Source: DATAOG01 sp963782885 (lineage in GTDB: Bacteria; Pseudomonadota; Alphaproteobacteria; Geminicoccales; Geminicoccaceae). Taken from it: a DNA stretch of 64,000 nt. Numbering within the stretch: the first letter of the stretch is position 1; every line of letters begins with the position of its first letter. The notes beneath the pieces were generated by a model. It worked only from the letters and a program-made list of their open reading frames with translations. It was not told where the DNA came from and ran no database searches. Shown here one piece after another: positions 33,738 to 42,857 of this stretch. Made by a program: the position numbers and the translations under genes. The stretch covers positions 1 through 64,000 of the forward strand of contig CAWALL010000016.1 in the NCBI GenBank assembly GCA_963782885.1. The letters are read 5' to 3'.

Positions 33738-35996
33738 GTGACCCAGCCGAGCGGCATGGTGGAGCCGGCGCCGTTGCCGCTCGAAGCGGGAGCGTCGATC
33801 GAGCCTGCCAGCCCCGCGCCGCCGCGGCGGCCGGTCATGCGTCAGTACGAGCTGGTCGAGCGGGTCAAGGCCTACGATCCGAGCGCCGATGAGGAACTGC
33901 TCAACCGCGCCTACGTATTCGCGATGAAGGCGCATGGCGCGCAGCTGCGCGCCTCGGGCGATCCCTATTTCTCGCACCCGGTCGAGGTCGCCGGCATCCT
34001 GTCCGCCTGGAAGCTGGACAGCGCCTCGATCGCGACCGCGCTGCTCCACGACACGGTCGAGGACACCGGCGCCACCATTGCCGAACTCGAGCGGCTGTTC
34101 GGGGCCGAAGTCGCCCGCCTGGTCGACGGCGTCACCAAGCTCAACAAACTCGAGCTGCAGTCCTCGCACACCGAGCAGGCCGAGAATTTCCGCAAGCTCC
34201 TGCTCGCGATGTCGGAGGATATCCGGGTGCTGCTGGTCAAGCTCGCCGACCGGCTGCACAACATGCGCACCCTGCACTTCATCAGCAAAGCCGACAAGCG
34301 GCGCCGGATCGCCGCCGAGACGCTCGAGATCTACGCGCCGCTCGCCGAGCGGATCGGCATGCAGGCGCTCAAGGACGACCTCGAGGACCTGGCGTTCGCG
34401 GGGCTTTGGCCGGACGCGCGCGAATCGGTCCGCAGTCGCCTCGGCCAGCTGCGCAAGCACGACAGCAACCTGATCGAGCGGATCGTCGGCGAGCTGCGCC
34501 AGACCCTGCACGACGCCGGCATCGAGGCCGAGATCTACGGTCGCGAGAAGACCCCGTTCTCGATCTGGCGCAAGATGAAGCGCAAGAACATCAGTTTCGA
34601 GCAGCTCTCCGACATCATGGCGTTCCGGATCCGGGTCGACAGCGTGCCCAACTGCTACGCCGCGCTCGGCGTGATCCACGGCCGCTACGCGATGGTGCCG
34701 GAGCGCTTCAAGGACTTCATCAGCACGCCCAAGCCCAACGGCTACCGCTCGCTGCACACCACGATCTTCGGACCCGAGCGGCGGCGCATCGAGGTCCAGA
34801 TCCGGACCCGGGACATGCACGAGATCGCCGAGATGGGCGTGGCCGCGCACTGGGCCTACAAGCAGAAGCGGGAGCTCACCGACGGCCGCCAGTATCGTTG
34901 GGTGCGCGGCCTCCTGGAGATCCTGGAGCAGGCATCGGGACCCGAGGAGTTCCTCGAGCACACCAAGCTCGAGATGTTCCAGGACCAGGTGTTCTGCTTC
35001 ACCCCGCGCGGCGATCTGATCGCTTTGCCCCAGGGTGCCACCCCGGTCGACTTCGCCTACGCGGTCCATTCCGAGGTCGGCGACAGCTGCATCGGCGCCA
35101 AGGTCAACGGCCGTCTGGTGCCGCTGCGCACCCGCCTCAATCACGGCGACCAGGTCGAGGTGATCACCAGCAAGAGCGCCTCGCCCTCGCCGGCCTGGGA
35201 GCGGTTCGTCGTCACCGGCAAGGCCCGCTCGCGGATCCGCCGCTTCCTGCGCACCCGGCAGCGCAACGACTTCGTCGCCCACGGCCGCGAGCTGCTCCAG
35301 CGGGCTGCCCAGAAAGAGCGGCTCGCCGTCGGCGAGAAGCGCCTCGAGGCGGTGCTCGAGGGATTGCACCAGAAGTCGGTCGAGGATCTGCTGGCGTCGA
35401 TCGGCGAGGGCGCGCTCGGCGCCCGCGTGGTCATCGAGGCATTGCGCCGGGACCAGCGGCCCGAGACGCCCGCGAGCACAGCGGAGGCCGCAGATGCCAA
35501 GGTCGTGCCGCTGCGGCGGCCGCGCCCCTCCCCCGTGCCGGACGGGCGCGAGAGTCTGATTAGCGGTCTGTTGCCGGGCATGGCGATCAGCTTTGCCGGC
35601 TGCTGTCATCCGATTCCCGGCGACGCGATCGTCGGCGTGGTACGCACCGGCCGCGGCGTGGCCATCCATCGCCGCGACTGCCCGAGCGTCAGGCGCAAGG
35701 CCGACGATCCCGACCGCTGGCTGGATCTGGGCTGGAACCCGGCGGCCAAGGATGCCAAGGCGGTCGCCCGGCTGCAGGTCATGACCACCAACCAGCCGGG
35801 CAGCCTCGGCGCGCTCAGCACCGTGGTCGGCAAGCAGGGCGGCAACATCATCGACCTGCGCTTCGGCAGCCGGTCGCCCGAGCTGTACGAGATCATCCTC
35901 GACATCGAGGTCGAGAACCGCGATCACCTGGAGCGGATCGTCGCCAGCCTGCGCGCCACTCAGGTCGTGACCTCGGTCGAGCGGACCCAGGGATGA
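33738..35996 (+). CDS. rsh: Bifunctional (p)ppGpp synthetase/hydrolase
   Basis: A 752-residue Rel/SpoT homologue. Order: HD hydrolase domain (HPVEVAGIL...TALLHDTVEDTG), synthetase (YGREKTPFSIWRKMKRKN, FKDFISTPKPNGYRSLHTTIFG), TGS (VFCFTPRGDLIALPQGATPVDFAYAVHSEVGD), a conserved CC motif (FAGCCHPIPGDAIVG) and C-terminal ACT. It makes and degrades the stringent-response alarmone. Both catalytic sites look intact. The first 33 residues before MRQYELVERVKAYDP are not family-typical; ATG 33837 may be the real start. Confidence 0.96.
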   Translation: MTQPSGMVEPAPLPLEAGASIEPASPAPPRRPVMRQYELVERVKAYDPSADEELLNRAYVFAMKAHGAQLRASGDPYFSHPVEVAGILSAWKLDSASIATALLHDTVEDTGATIAELERLFGAEVARLVDGVTKLNKLELQSSHTEQAENFRKLLLAMSEDIRVLLVKLADRLHNMRTLHFISKADKRRRIAAETLEIYAPLAERIGMQALKDDLEDLAFAGLWPDARESVRSRLGQLRKHDSNLIERIVGELRQTLHDAGIEAEIYGREKTPFSIWRKMKRKNISFEQLSDIMAFRIRVDSVPNCYAALGVIHGRYAMVPERFKDFISTPKPNGYRSLHTTIFGPERRRIEVQIRTRDMHEIAEMGVAAHWAYKQKRELTDGRQYRWVRGLLEILEQASGPEEFLEHTKLEMFQDQVFCFTPRGDLIALPQGATPVDFAYAVHSEVGDSCIGAKVNGRLVPLRTRLNHGDQVEVITSKSASPSPAWERFVVTGKARSRIRRFLRTRQRNDFVAHGRELLQRAAQKERLAVGEKRLEAVLEGLHQKSVEDLLASIGEGALGARVVIEALRRDQRPETPASTAEAADAKVVPLRRPRPSPVPDGRESLISGLLPGMAISFAGCCHPIPGDAIVGVVRTGRGVAIHRRDCPSVRRKADDPDRWLDLGWNPAAKDAKAVARLQVMTTNQPGSLGALSTVVGKQGGNIIDLRFGSRSPELYEIILDIEVENRDHLERIVASLRATQVVTSVERTQG

Positions 35997-36080
35997 GGGG
36001 GCGGCGCGTCACGGCAGGCGTTCCGAGCCCGGACGACGCGACGCGACTGATCACGAGGCGGACAAGCGCGCGGCGCGCAC

Positions 36081-36086
36081 TATAAT
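36081..36086 (+). promoter_or_regulatory. TATAAT-like -10 upstream of the DUF2062 gene
   Basis: An exact TATAAT occurs in a short AT-rich patch 35 bases before ATG 36121. No good -35 is found at 16-18 bases upstream, so promoter function is only suggested. Confidence 0.3.
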
Positions 36087-36120
36087 TGAAGCTTAACGAG
36101 CGTAACCCAAACTGACCGCT

Positions 36121-36714
36121 ATGTTTCGCCGTCGGCATCCGATCTCTCTTTGGCGGCGGCTGCAGCGCTCGCTGTGGCCGCACATGGGCTGGCGCCGCCT
36201 GGGCATCTACCTGGTCAAGCGACTGACGCGCCTGCCCGGGACGCCGCACAGCATCGCCGCGGGCTTCGCTTGCGGCACGGCGATCTCGTTCACCCCGTTC
36301 ATGGGCTTCCACGCGATCCTGAGCGTCCTGCTCTCGTTCGTCGTGCGCGGCAACTATCTGGCTGCGGTCGCCGGCACCCTGGTCGGCAATCCATGGACCT
36401 TTCCCTTCATCTGGGTGGCGACCGCCGAGCTCGGTCAGTTCCTGCTCGGCGGGCCGCCGCCAACGACCAAGGCGCTCCAGGAGCCTGAGATCCACAGCCT
36501 GTTTCACGAGCTCGGTGCCCTGATCTGGCCCATGACCGTCGGTGGCGTGACCCTTGGGGTGCTCGCCGGCATTGCGGTCTATCTCCCCGTGGTCCGCATG
36601 GTGGCCGCCTATCAGACCGCGCGCCGTCACCGCCGGGAGCGACGGCGGGCGGAGCGCCGCAACAAGCTCGACGTGGCCTCACGCGGTCCCGCACCGGATA
36701 CCAGCGCCTCGTAA
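36121..36714 (+). CDS. DUF2062 membrane protein
   Basis: A 197-residue protein with about three membrane segments. GTPHSIAAGFACGTAISFTPFMGFHAIL and VAGTLVGNPWTFPFIWVATAELG are the DUF2062 hallmarks. Its basic, amphipathic N- and C-termini (RRHRRERRRAERRNK) face the cytoplasm. The gene is regularly found between rsh and acpS in alphaproteobacteria. Function unknown. ATG 36121 is preceded by AT-rich DNA with a TATAAT. Confidence 0.88.
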   Translation: MFRRRHPISLWRRLQRSLWPHMGWRRLGIYLVKRLTRLPGTPHSIAAGFACGTAISFTPFMGFHAILSVLLSFVVRGNYLAAVAGTLVGNPWTFPFIWVATAELGQFLLGGPPPTTKALQEPEIHSLFHELGALIWPMTVGGVTLGVLAGIAVYLPVVRMVAAYQTARRHRRERRRAERRNKLDVASRGPAPDTSAS

Positions 36715-36897
36715 TCTCTGGTCAGCGGGCTGCGCGCCGCCTATAAGCGGCCCGCGATCCGAGCTTGCCGAAGGCGATCCGATGCCCGTTGGTCGACGAT
36801 CCGCCCTCTCCGAGGGCACAGCCATGCCCGTTCATCGACCCGGTCCGCTGCGTGGCGGCAGCAGCTTGCCGACATCAGCCGGACCAGCGCCGCGGCG

Positions 36898-37311
36898 ATG
36901 ATCCTGGGCGTGGGCACCGACCTGATCGACATCCGCCGGATCGAGCGCACGCTGGAACGCTTCGGCGGGCGCTTCGTGGACCGTGTGTTCACAGTGACCG
37001 AGCGGGCCCGGGCGGAGCGCCGGTATGATCGTGCGGCCGCCTACGCCAAGCGCTACGCCGCCAAGGAGGCTTGCGCCAAAGCCCTCGGCACCGGCTTCCG
37101 ACAGGGCGTCTACTGGCGCGACATCGGGGTCGACAACCGGCCTTCCGGTCAGCCGCTGCTCCAGCTCACCGGCGGGGCCGCGGCGCGCCTGGCGGCGTTG
37201 ACCCCCGCCGGCATGACGGCGCGGGTCGATCTCAGCCTGACCGACGAGCCGCCGTTCGGCCACGCCGTCGTGATCATCAGCGCGGTCGCCCGGTCGGCGA
37301 CGAGCCCGTAG
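36898..37311 (+). CDS. acpS: Holo-[acyl-carrier-protein] synthase
   Basis: A 137-residue AcpS. GVGTDLIDIRRIE holds the magnesium Asp, and KRYAAKEACAKALGTG the catalytic Glu; the middle IGVDNRPSGQPLL is also typical. It transfers phosphopantetheine from CoA to acyl carrier protein. The preceding 183-base gap holds no pdxJ, the gene often found here in related bacteria. Followed by lepB, rnc, era and recO. Confidence 0.95.
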   Translation: MILGVGTDLIDIRRIERTLERFGGRFVDRVFTVTERARAERRYDRAAAYAKRYAAKEACAKALGTGFRQGVYWRDIGVDNRPSGQPLLQLTGGAAARLAALTPAGMTARVDLSLTDEPPFGHAVVIISAVARSATSP

Positions 37312-37482
37312 GCACACCGAGATGACGGGGCGTTCACTTTACCTGCGCCGGCGCGGCGGTTACTCTCCGGCGATGATGGCAATCCGGTTGATGGCTCGCC
37401 AGGTCGATCTGGGCCTTGACCCGAGGCTCCGGGCCGGTCGCGCGCCCGGGTCCTGCGTCGCGTCGGAGGGCGAGCTACGGCT

Positions 37483-38238
37483 GTGAGAAAACACGTGGCG
37501 GTCGCGCGTAGTCGGTCCAAGGGCTTCTGGGAGACGGCGCGCACCCTGGTCTATGCGGTCGCGATCGCGCTCGCGGTCCGCACGTTCCTGTACGAGCCGT
37601 TCAACATTCCATCGGGCTCGATGAAGCCGACCCTGCTGGTCGGCGACTATCTGTTCGTGTCCAAGATGGCCTATGGCTACAGCCGGTACTCGCTGCCGTT
37701 CGGGCTGCCGCTGTTCGACGGCCGGATCGACGGCAGCATGCCGGAGCGCGGCGATGTCGTCGTGTTCAAGCTGCCCTCGGACAACCGCACCGACTACATC
37801 AAGCGGATCATCGGCCTGCCCGGCGACAAGATTCAGGTCCGGGACGATGTGCTCTACATCAACGGCGAGCCGGTGAAGCGGGTCCGGCTCGAGGACTTTT
37901 ACGACGACGACGGCACCGGCATTGACGGACCGGTGCCGCGCTATCGCGAGACTCTGCCCAGCGGCCGATCTTATACCGTCCTCGATCTCACGACCCACGG
38001 CTCGCTCGACAACACCGGGGTCTACGAGGTGCCCGAGGGCCATGTCTTCGCGATGGGCGACAATCGCGACAACTCGCTCGACAGCCGGGTCGACAACGTC
38101 GGCTTCATCCCGATCGAGAACCTGATCGGCCGGGCCGAAATCATCTTTTTCTCGACCAATGGCAGTGCCCATCTGTGGGAGATCTGGAACTGGCCCGCCA
38201 CGATTCGCTTCCGCCGGCTGTTCCACCTGATCGAGTAG
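37483..38238 (+). CDS. lepB: Signal peptidase I
   Basis: A 251-residue membrane protease. The N-terminal membrane segment (TLVYAVAIALAVRTFLYEPF) anchors it; IPSGSMKPTLLVGDYLFVSK carries the nucleophilic Ser and RTDYIKRIIGLPGD the general-base Lys. MGDNRDNSLDSR and VGFIPIENLIGRAEIIFFS are boxes D and E. It removes signal peptides at the outer face of the inner membrane. GTG 37483 gives the usual short basic start. Confidence 0.95.
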   Translation: MRKHVAVARSRSKGFWETARTLVYAVAIALAVRTFLYEPFNIPSGSMKPTLLVGDYLFVSKMAYGYSRYSLPFGLPLFDGRIDGSMPERGDVVVFKLPSDNRTDYIKRIIGLPGDKIQVRDDVLYINGEPVKRVRLEDFYDDDGTGIDGPVPRYRETLPSGRSYTVLDLTTHGSLDNTGVYEVPEGHVFAMGDNRDNSLDSRVDNVGFIPIENLIGRAEIIFFSTNGSAHLWEIWNWPATIRFRRLFHLIE

Positions 38239-38255
38239 GCGGCGCGCTGCCGTCG

Positions 38256-38963
38256 ATGGCGGTCGGGGTCGGCGCCGGGCTCGAGGACAAGGTGGGTTAC
38301 CGGTTCGCCGACCCCGGGTTGCTTCGCGAGGCGTTGACCCACAGCAGCGCCGCCGGGCGCGGGCGGCGCGGCGCGCGCAGCAACGAACGCCTGGAGTTCC
38401 TCGGCGATCGGGTGCTGGGCCTGGTGATTGCCGATCTGCTGATCCGGCATTTTGCCACTGATGGCGAAGGCGCGTTGTCGCGCCGGCACGCCGCCCTGGT
38501 GCAGCGTGCGACGCTGGCCGAGATTGCGCTTGAGATCGCGCTCGGCGAGTTCCTGGTGCTCGCCCGCAGCGAGGACGACACCGGCGGCCGGCGCAAGCCC
38601 GCGACTCTTGCCAACGGCCTCGAGGCGCTGATCGGCGCGCTTTATCTCGATGGTGGGCTGGTCCCGGCCGCGGCGTTCATCGCATGCCACTTCGGTCCCC
38701 GCCTCACGGCGATGCAAGCACCGCCCCAGGATGCCAAGACCACGCTGCAGGAATGGGCTCAGGGGCGCGGCCTGGCTCTGCCGGATTACCGCGTGGTCGA
38801 GGTCGCCGGACCGCCGCACGAGCCTCGTTTCGAAGTCAGCGTGCAGGTCGGCGACCTGCCACCCGCGACCGCGGTCGCCGGGACCAAGCGAGCGGCCGAG
38901 CGAGGAGCGGCGGCCCGGCTCCTGGAGACCCTCGCGACCGATCTCGAGGCAACCGATGACTGA
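38256..38963 (+). CDS. rnc: Ribonuclease III
   Basis: A 235-residue RNase III with an N-terminal nuclease domain (NERLEFLGDRVLGLVIAD) and a C-terminal double-stranded-RNA-binding domain (DAKTTLQEWAQGRGLALPDYRV). It processes rRNA and cuts structured RNA. One change stands out: the second metal motif reads LANGLEALIGALYLDGG, with Asn where E. coli RNase III has Asp 114; the following Glu is kept. ATG 38256 lies 17 bases after lepB. Its stop overlaps era by 8 bases. Confidence 0.94.
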   Translation: MAVGVGAGLEDKVGYRFADPGLLREALTHSSAAGRGRRGARSNERLEFLGDRVLGLVIADLLIRHFATDGEGALSRRHAALVQRATLAEIALEIALGEFLVLARSEDDTGGRRKPATLANGLEALIGALYLDGGLVPAAAFIACHFGPRLTAMQAPPQDAKTTLQEWAQGRGLALPDYRVVEVAGPPHEPRFEVSVQVGDLPPATAVAGTKRAAERGAAARLLETLATDLEATDD

Positions 38964-39882
38964 CCATGCGTCGGCCGCCGCAGCCACGCGCTGCGGCTTC
39001 GTCGCGCTGCTGGGCGCGCCGAACGCCGGCAAATCGACCCTGCTCAACCGGCTGGTCGGGACCAAGGTCTCGATCGTCACTCCCAAGGCCCAGACCACCC
39101 GCAGGCGCATCCTCGGCATCACCATCCGGGGTGGCGCCCAGCTGGTGTTCGTCGACACGCCCGGGATCTTCGCGCCGCGTCCGGGCCGGCCGCTCGAGCA
39201 GGCGATGGTCCGGGCCGCCTGGCGGGGCGCCGAGGACGCCGACCTCTCGGTCCTGGTGGTCGACGCGCGGCGCGGGCTCGACGCCGATACCCGGACGATC
39301 GTGGAGGGCCTCGGCACGCGCCGCGCCAGAGCCGCGCTGGTGATCAACAAGCTCGACCTGGTAGCGCCCCCCGCGACCCTGCCGCTGATCGGCGAGCTCG
39401 ACCGGAGCGGCCGGTTCGAGCGGGTGTTCATCGTCTCGGCGCTGACCGGCGAGGGCTGCGACGACCTCCTGAGCTGGTTGCTCGAGGTCCTGCCCGACGG
39501 ACCGTGGCTGTTTCCGGAGGACCAGCTCTCGGACCTCTCGCAGCGCGCCATGGCGGCCGAGATCACCCGCGAGCAGCTGTTCCTCCAGCTGCACCAGGAG
39601 CTGCCCTACAGCCTGACCGTCGAGACCGAGGGCTGGACCACGAGCGCCGACGGGACGGAAGTCCGGATCGACCAGACGATCTACGTCCAGCGACCGAGCC
39701 AGAAGGCGATCGTGCTCGGCAAGGGCGGCCGCCAGATCAAGGCGGTCGGCCAAGCCGCGCGCGCCGAGCTGGAGCAGATCCTGGACGGCCGGGTCCACCT
39801 GTTCCTCTATGTCAAGGTGCGCGAGCGGTGGCCCTCGGACCCGGAGCGCTATCGCGAGCTCGGCATCGACCATCCGGGCTGA
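38956..39882 (+). CDS. era: GTPase Era
   Basis: A 308-residue GTPase. G1 GAPNAGKSTLLN, switch I SIVTPKAQTTRRRI, G3 DTPGIF, G4 INKLD, and a C-terminal KH domain with IVLGKGGRQIKAVGQAAR. It checks 16S rRNA 3'-end maturation on the small ribosomal subunit. ATG 38956 overlaps the rnc stop by 8 bases, giving a tightly linked RNA-maturation pair; the longer open frame upstream is a shadow of rnc. Confidence 0.96.
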   Translation: MTDHASAAAATRCGFVALLGAPNAGKSTLLNRLVGTKVSIVTPKAQTTRRRILGITIRGGAQLVFVDTPGIFAPRPGRPLEQAMVRAAWRGAEDADLSVLVVDARRGLDADTRTIVEGLGTRRARAALVINKLDLVAPPATLPLIGELDRSGRFERVFIVSALTGEGCDDLLSWLLEVLPDGPWLFPEDQLSDLSQRAMAAEITREQLFLQLHQELPYSLTVETEGWTTSADGTEVRIDQTIYVQRPSQKAIVLGKGGRQIKAVGQAARAELEQILDGRVHLFLYVKVRERWPSDPERYRELGIDHPG

Positions 39883-39887
39883 CGGCC

Positions 39888-40628
39888 GTGGAGTGGCAGG
39901 ACGAAGGCGTGGTGCTGGCGGCGCGCCGGCACGGCGAGAGCGCGGCGGTGGTCAGCGTCTTCACGCCCACCCACGGCCGCTACGCCGGCTGGGTGCGGGG
40001 CGGTGCCGGCCGGCGCGCCCGCCCGGTCTACGAGCCCGGCAACCGCCTGCGGGTGATCTGGCGGGCGCGGCTCGCCGATCAGCTCGGCAGCTTCAGCGCC
40101 GAGCTCGAGGCCGCGCTCGCGGCCCGGCTGCTCGACGAGCCCGACCGGCTGGCGGGCCTCGGCGCCGCCTGCGCCCTGCTCGAGGCGACGCTGCCCGAGC
40201 GCGATCCGCATCCCTTGCTGTACAACATCTTCTTGGACTTCATGGACACGCTGCCCGAGCATCGAGACTGGCTGGAGCGGTACATCGGGTTCGAGCTGAA
40301 CCTGCTCGCCGAGCTCGGCTTCGGGCTCGATCTCACGGCCTGCGCGGTGACCGGCGCGACCACCGACCTGGTCTACGTCTCGCCACGCTCCGGGCGCGCG
40401 GTCAGCCGGGCGGGGGCCGGCATCTACGCCGAGCGTCTGCTGCCGCTGCCGGGCTTTCTGCTCGGCCAGGGGCCGGCCGACGCCGCCCAGATCCGGGCGG
40501 GCTTGCGCCTGACCGGCGCGTTCTTGCGCCGCCAACTGTTCGATGCTAGCGAGCGGCCCATGCCGAGCGCGCGCGAGCGGCTGGTGCGCCGGCTCGCCCA
40601 CCCTGCCCCCGATCCGCCAGCTGCGTGA
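39888..40628 (+). CDS. recO: DNA repair protein RecO
   Basis: A 246-residue RecO. The N-terminal OB-fold (WQDEGVVLAARRHGESAAVVSVFTPTHGRYAGWVRGG) and helical C-terminal part (HPLLYNIFLDFMDTLPEHRDWLERYIGFELNLLAELGFGLDLTACAVTGATTDLVYVSPRSGRAVS) fit well. RecO loads RecA onto SSB-coated DNA with RecR. GTG 39888 is 5 bases after era. The zinc-site cysteines found in some RecOs are reduced to one here. Confidence 0.93.
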   Translation: MEWQDEGVVLAARRHGESAAVVSVFTPTHGRYAGWVRGGAGRRARPVYEPGNRLRVIWRARLADQLGSFSAELEAALAARLLDEPDRLAGLGAACALLEATLPERDPHPLLYNIFLDFMDTLPEHRDWLERYIGFELNLLAELGFGLDLTACAVTGATTDLVYVSPRSGRAVSRAGAGIYAERLLPLPGFLLGQGPADAAQIRAGLRLTGAFLRRQLFDASERPMPSARERLVRRLAHPAPDPPAA

Positions 40629-40634
40629 GGGATC

Positions 40635-42857
40635 ATGTCGAGCCTGACCGCGCCCGCCTCGATCGAGCCGATCCCGTTCGCCGAGGCGCTCAGCCAACGC
40701 TACCTCGCCTATGCGCTCTCGACGATCACGGCGCGCTCGCTGCCCGACGTGCGCGACGGCCTGAAGCCGGTCCAGCGCCGGGTCCTCTACGCGATGCTCA
40801 AGCTCCGCCTCGACCCGGATGCCGGCTACAAGAAATGCGCCCGCGTGGTCGGTGACGTGATCGGCAAGTATCACCCGCACGGCGAGGTCGCGATCTACGA
40901 CGCGATGGTCCGCCTCGCCCAGGAGTTCGCGCAGCGCTACCCGCTGGTCGACGGCCAGGGCAATTTCGGCAACGTCGACGGCGATAACGCCGCCGCGATG
41001 CGCTACACCGAAGCGCGCCTGACCGAGGTCGCCCGGGCGTTGCTCGACGACATCGACCAGGACACCGTCGACTTCCGGCCGACCTACGACGGCGGCGACG
41101 AGGAGCCGGTGGTGCTGCCGGCCGCGTTCCCCAACCTGCTCGCCAACGGCACCAGCGGCATCGCGGTCGGCATGGCGACCAGCGTACCGCCGCACCACGC
41201 GGGCGAACTCTGCCAGGCGCTCTGCCGTCTGCTCGACGACCCGGACGCCTCAAGCGAGGCGCTGCTCGCCGACATCAAGGGACCGGACCTGCCGACCGGC
41301 GGCGTGCTGGTGGAACCGCGCGCGAGCCTGATCGAGAGCTATCGGACCGGCCGCGGCAGCTTCCGCGTGCGCGCCCGCTGGCTGCGCGAGGACCTCGGCC
41401 ACGGCCAGTACCAGGTCGTGGTCACCGAGATGCCCTATCAGGTGCCGAAGGCGCGACTGATCGAGCGGATCGCCGAGCTGCTGGCGGCGCGCAAGCTGCC
41501 GCTGCTGGTCGACGTGCGCGACGAGTCCGCCGAGGAGGTCCGCCTGGTCCTGGTGCCGCGCGCACGCACCGTCCCGGCCGAGCTGCTGATGGAGCAGATG
41601 TTTCGCCAGACCGACCTCGAGGTCCGCCTGCCGCTCAACCTGAACGTCCTGGACGCCGATGGCGTGCCCCGGGTCATGAGCCTCCGCCAGGCGCTGAGCG
41701 CATTCCTCGAACATCGCATGATCGTGCTGATCCGGCGCTCGCGCTACCGGCTCGCCAAGATCGCCGACCGCCTGCAGGTGCTCGCGGCCTACCGGATCGC
41801 CTATCTGAACCTCGACGAGGTGATCCGGATCATCCGCGAGGAGGACGAGCCCAAGGTCAGCCTGATGCAGGCCTTCGAGCTCTCGGAGGCGCAGGCCGAG
41901 GCGATCTTGAACATGCGCCTGCGCAACCTGCGCCGGCTCGAGGAGCAGGCGCTCGCGAAAGAGGAGCGGCGGCTCAAGACCGAGCAGCGGGAGCTCAATC
42001 AGTTGCTGAAGGACGAGGGCAGGCGGCGCGAGCGGCTCAAGGCGGAGCTCGAGGAGATGCGGGCAAAATTCGGCGACGGCCCGCTCGGCTGCCGACGGAC
42101 CACGGTGGGCGAGCTGCCGGTGGTCGACGACCTGGCGCTCGAGGAGCCGGTCGAGCGCCAGCCGGTGACCGTGGCCTGCTCGCGCCAGGGGTGGATCCGC
42201 GTTCTGCGCGGCCATCTCGAGGACACAACCGAGATCAAGTACAAGGAAGGCGACGGCGAGCGCTTCGTGCTCAAGGCTGAGAGCACCGACAAGCTGCTGC
42301 TGATCAGCAGCGACGGCCGCGGTTATCTGCTGCCGGTCGAGCGCCTGCCGGGGGGCCGCGGCCAGGGCGAGCCGCTGCGCGTGCACATCGAGCTCGCGCG
42401 CGGCGCCGAGCCGGTCAGGCTCGCCGTGCATCGGCCCGACGGCAAGGTCCTGCTGGCGTCGAGCGCGGCGCGCGGGTTCATCGCCGAGGAGCAGGCGATC
42501 GCCGCCCAGACCCGGACTGGCAAGCAGGTGTTCAATCTGGACGAAGGCGAACGTCTCGCGGTCGCGGTGCCGGCCGAGGGCGACCACGTCGCGACCGTCG
42601 GCAGCAACCGGAAGCTCCTGATCTTCCCGCTTCGCGAACTGCCGGTGATGGCCCGCGGCAAGGGGGTGATGCTACAGCGCTACCGCGACGGCCAGCTCGC
42701 CGACGCCCTGGTGCTGCAGCTCGCCGACGGCCTCAGCTGGCCGGCCGCCAAGGGCACGCGGACGGTGACCGACCTCGCGCCTTGGCTCGGCCGTCGCGGC
42801 CAGGCGGGGCGCCTGGCGCCGCACGGCTTTCCGCGCACCAACCGCTTCGGCGACTGA
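40635..42857 (+). CDS. parC: DNA topoisomerase IV subunit A
   Basis: A 740-residue type IIA topoisomerase A subunit. PVQRRVLYAM, YHPHGEVAIYDAMVRLAQ, DGQGNFGNVDGDNAAAMRYTEARLT (catalytic Tyr in RYTEAR) and NGTSGIAVGMAT are the breakage-reunion core. Its C-terminal blades lack a GyrA-box, favouring ParC over GyrA. With ParE it decatenates chromosomes. ATG 40635 follows recO by 6 bases, so parC is at the end of this co-directional block. Confidence 0.95.
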   Translation: MSSLTAPASIEPIPFAEALSQRYLAYALSTITARSLPDVRDGLKPVQRRVLYAMLKLRLDPDAGYKKCARVVGDVIGKYHPHGEVAIYDAMVRLAQEFAQRYPLVDGQGNFGNVDGDNAAAMRYTEARLTEVARALLDDIDQDTVDFRPTYDGGDEEPVVLPAAFPNLLANGTSGIAVGMATSVPPHHAGELCQALCRLLDDPDASSEALLADIKGPDLPTGGVLVEPRASLIESYRTGRGSFRVRARWLREDLGHGQYQVVVTEMPYQVPKARLIERIAELLAARKLPLLVDVRDESAEEVRLVLVPRARTVPAELLMEQMFRQTDLEVRLPLNLNVLDADGVPRVMSLRQALSAFLEHRMIVLIRRSRYRLAKIADRLQVLAAYRIAYLNLDEVIRIIREEDEPKVSLMQAFELSEAQAEAILNMRLRNLRRLEEQALAKEERRLKTEQRELNQLLKDEGRRRERLKAELEEMRAKFGDGPLGCRRTTVGELPVVDDLALEEPVERQPVTVACSRQGWIRVLRGHLEDTTEIKYKEGDGERFVLKAESTDKLLLISSDGRGYLLPVERLPGGRGQGEPLRVHIELARGAEPVRLAVHRPDGKVLLASSAARGFIAEEQAIAAQTRTGKQVFNLDEGERLAVAVPAEGDHVATVGSNRKLLIFPLRELPVMARGKGVMLQRYRDGQLADALVLQLADGLSWPAAKGTRTVTDLAPWLGRRGQAGRLAPHGFPRTNRFGD

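Noticed and set aside
33450..35927. 825-codon minus-strand open frame opposite rsh
   Set aside because: Antisense shadow of a well-supported gene.
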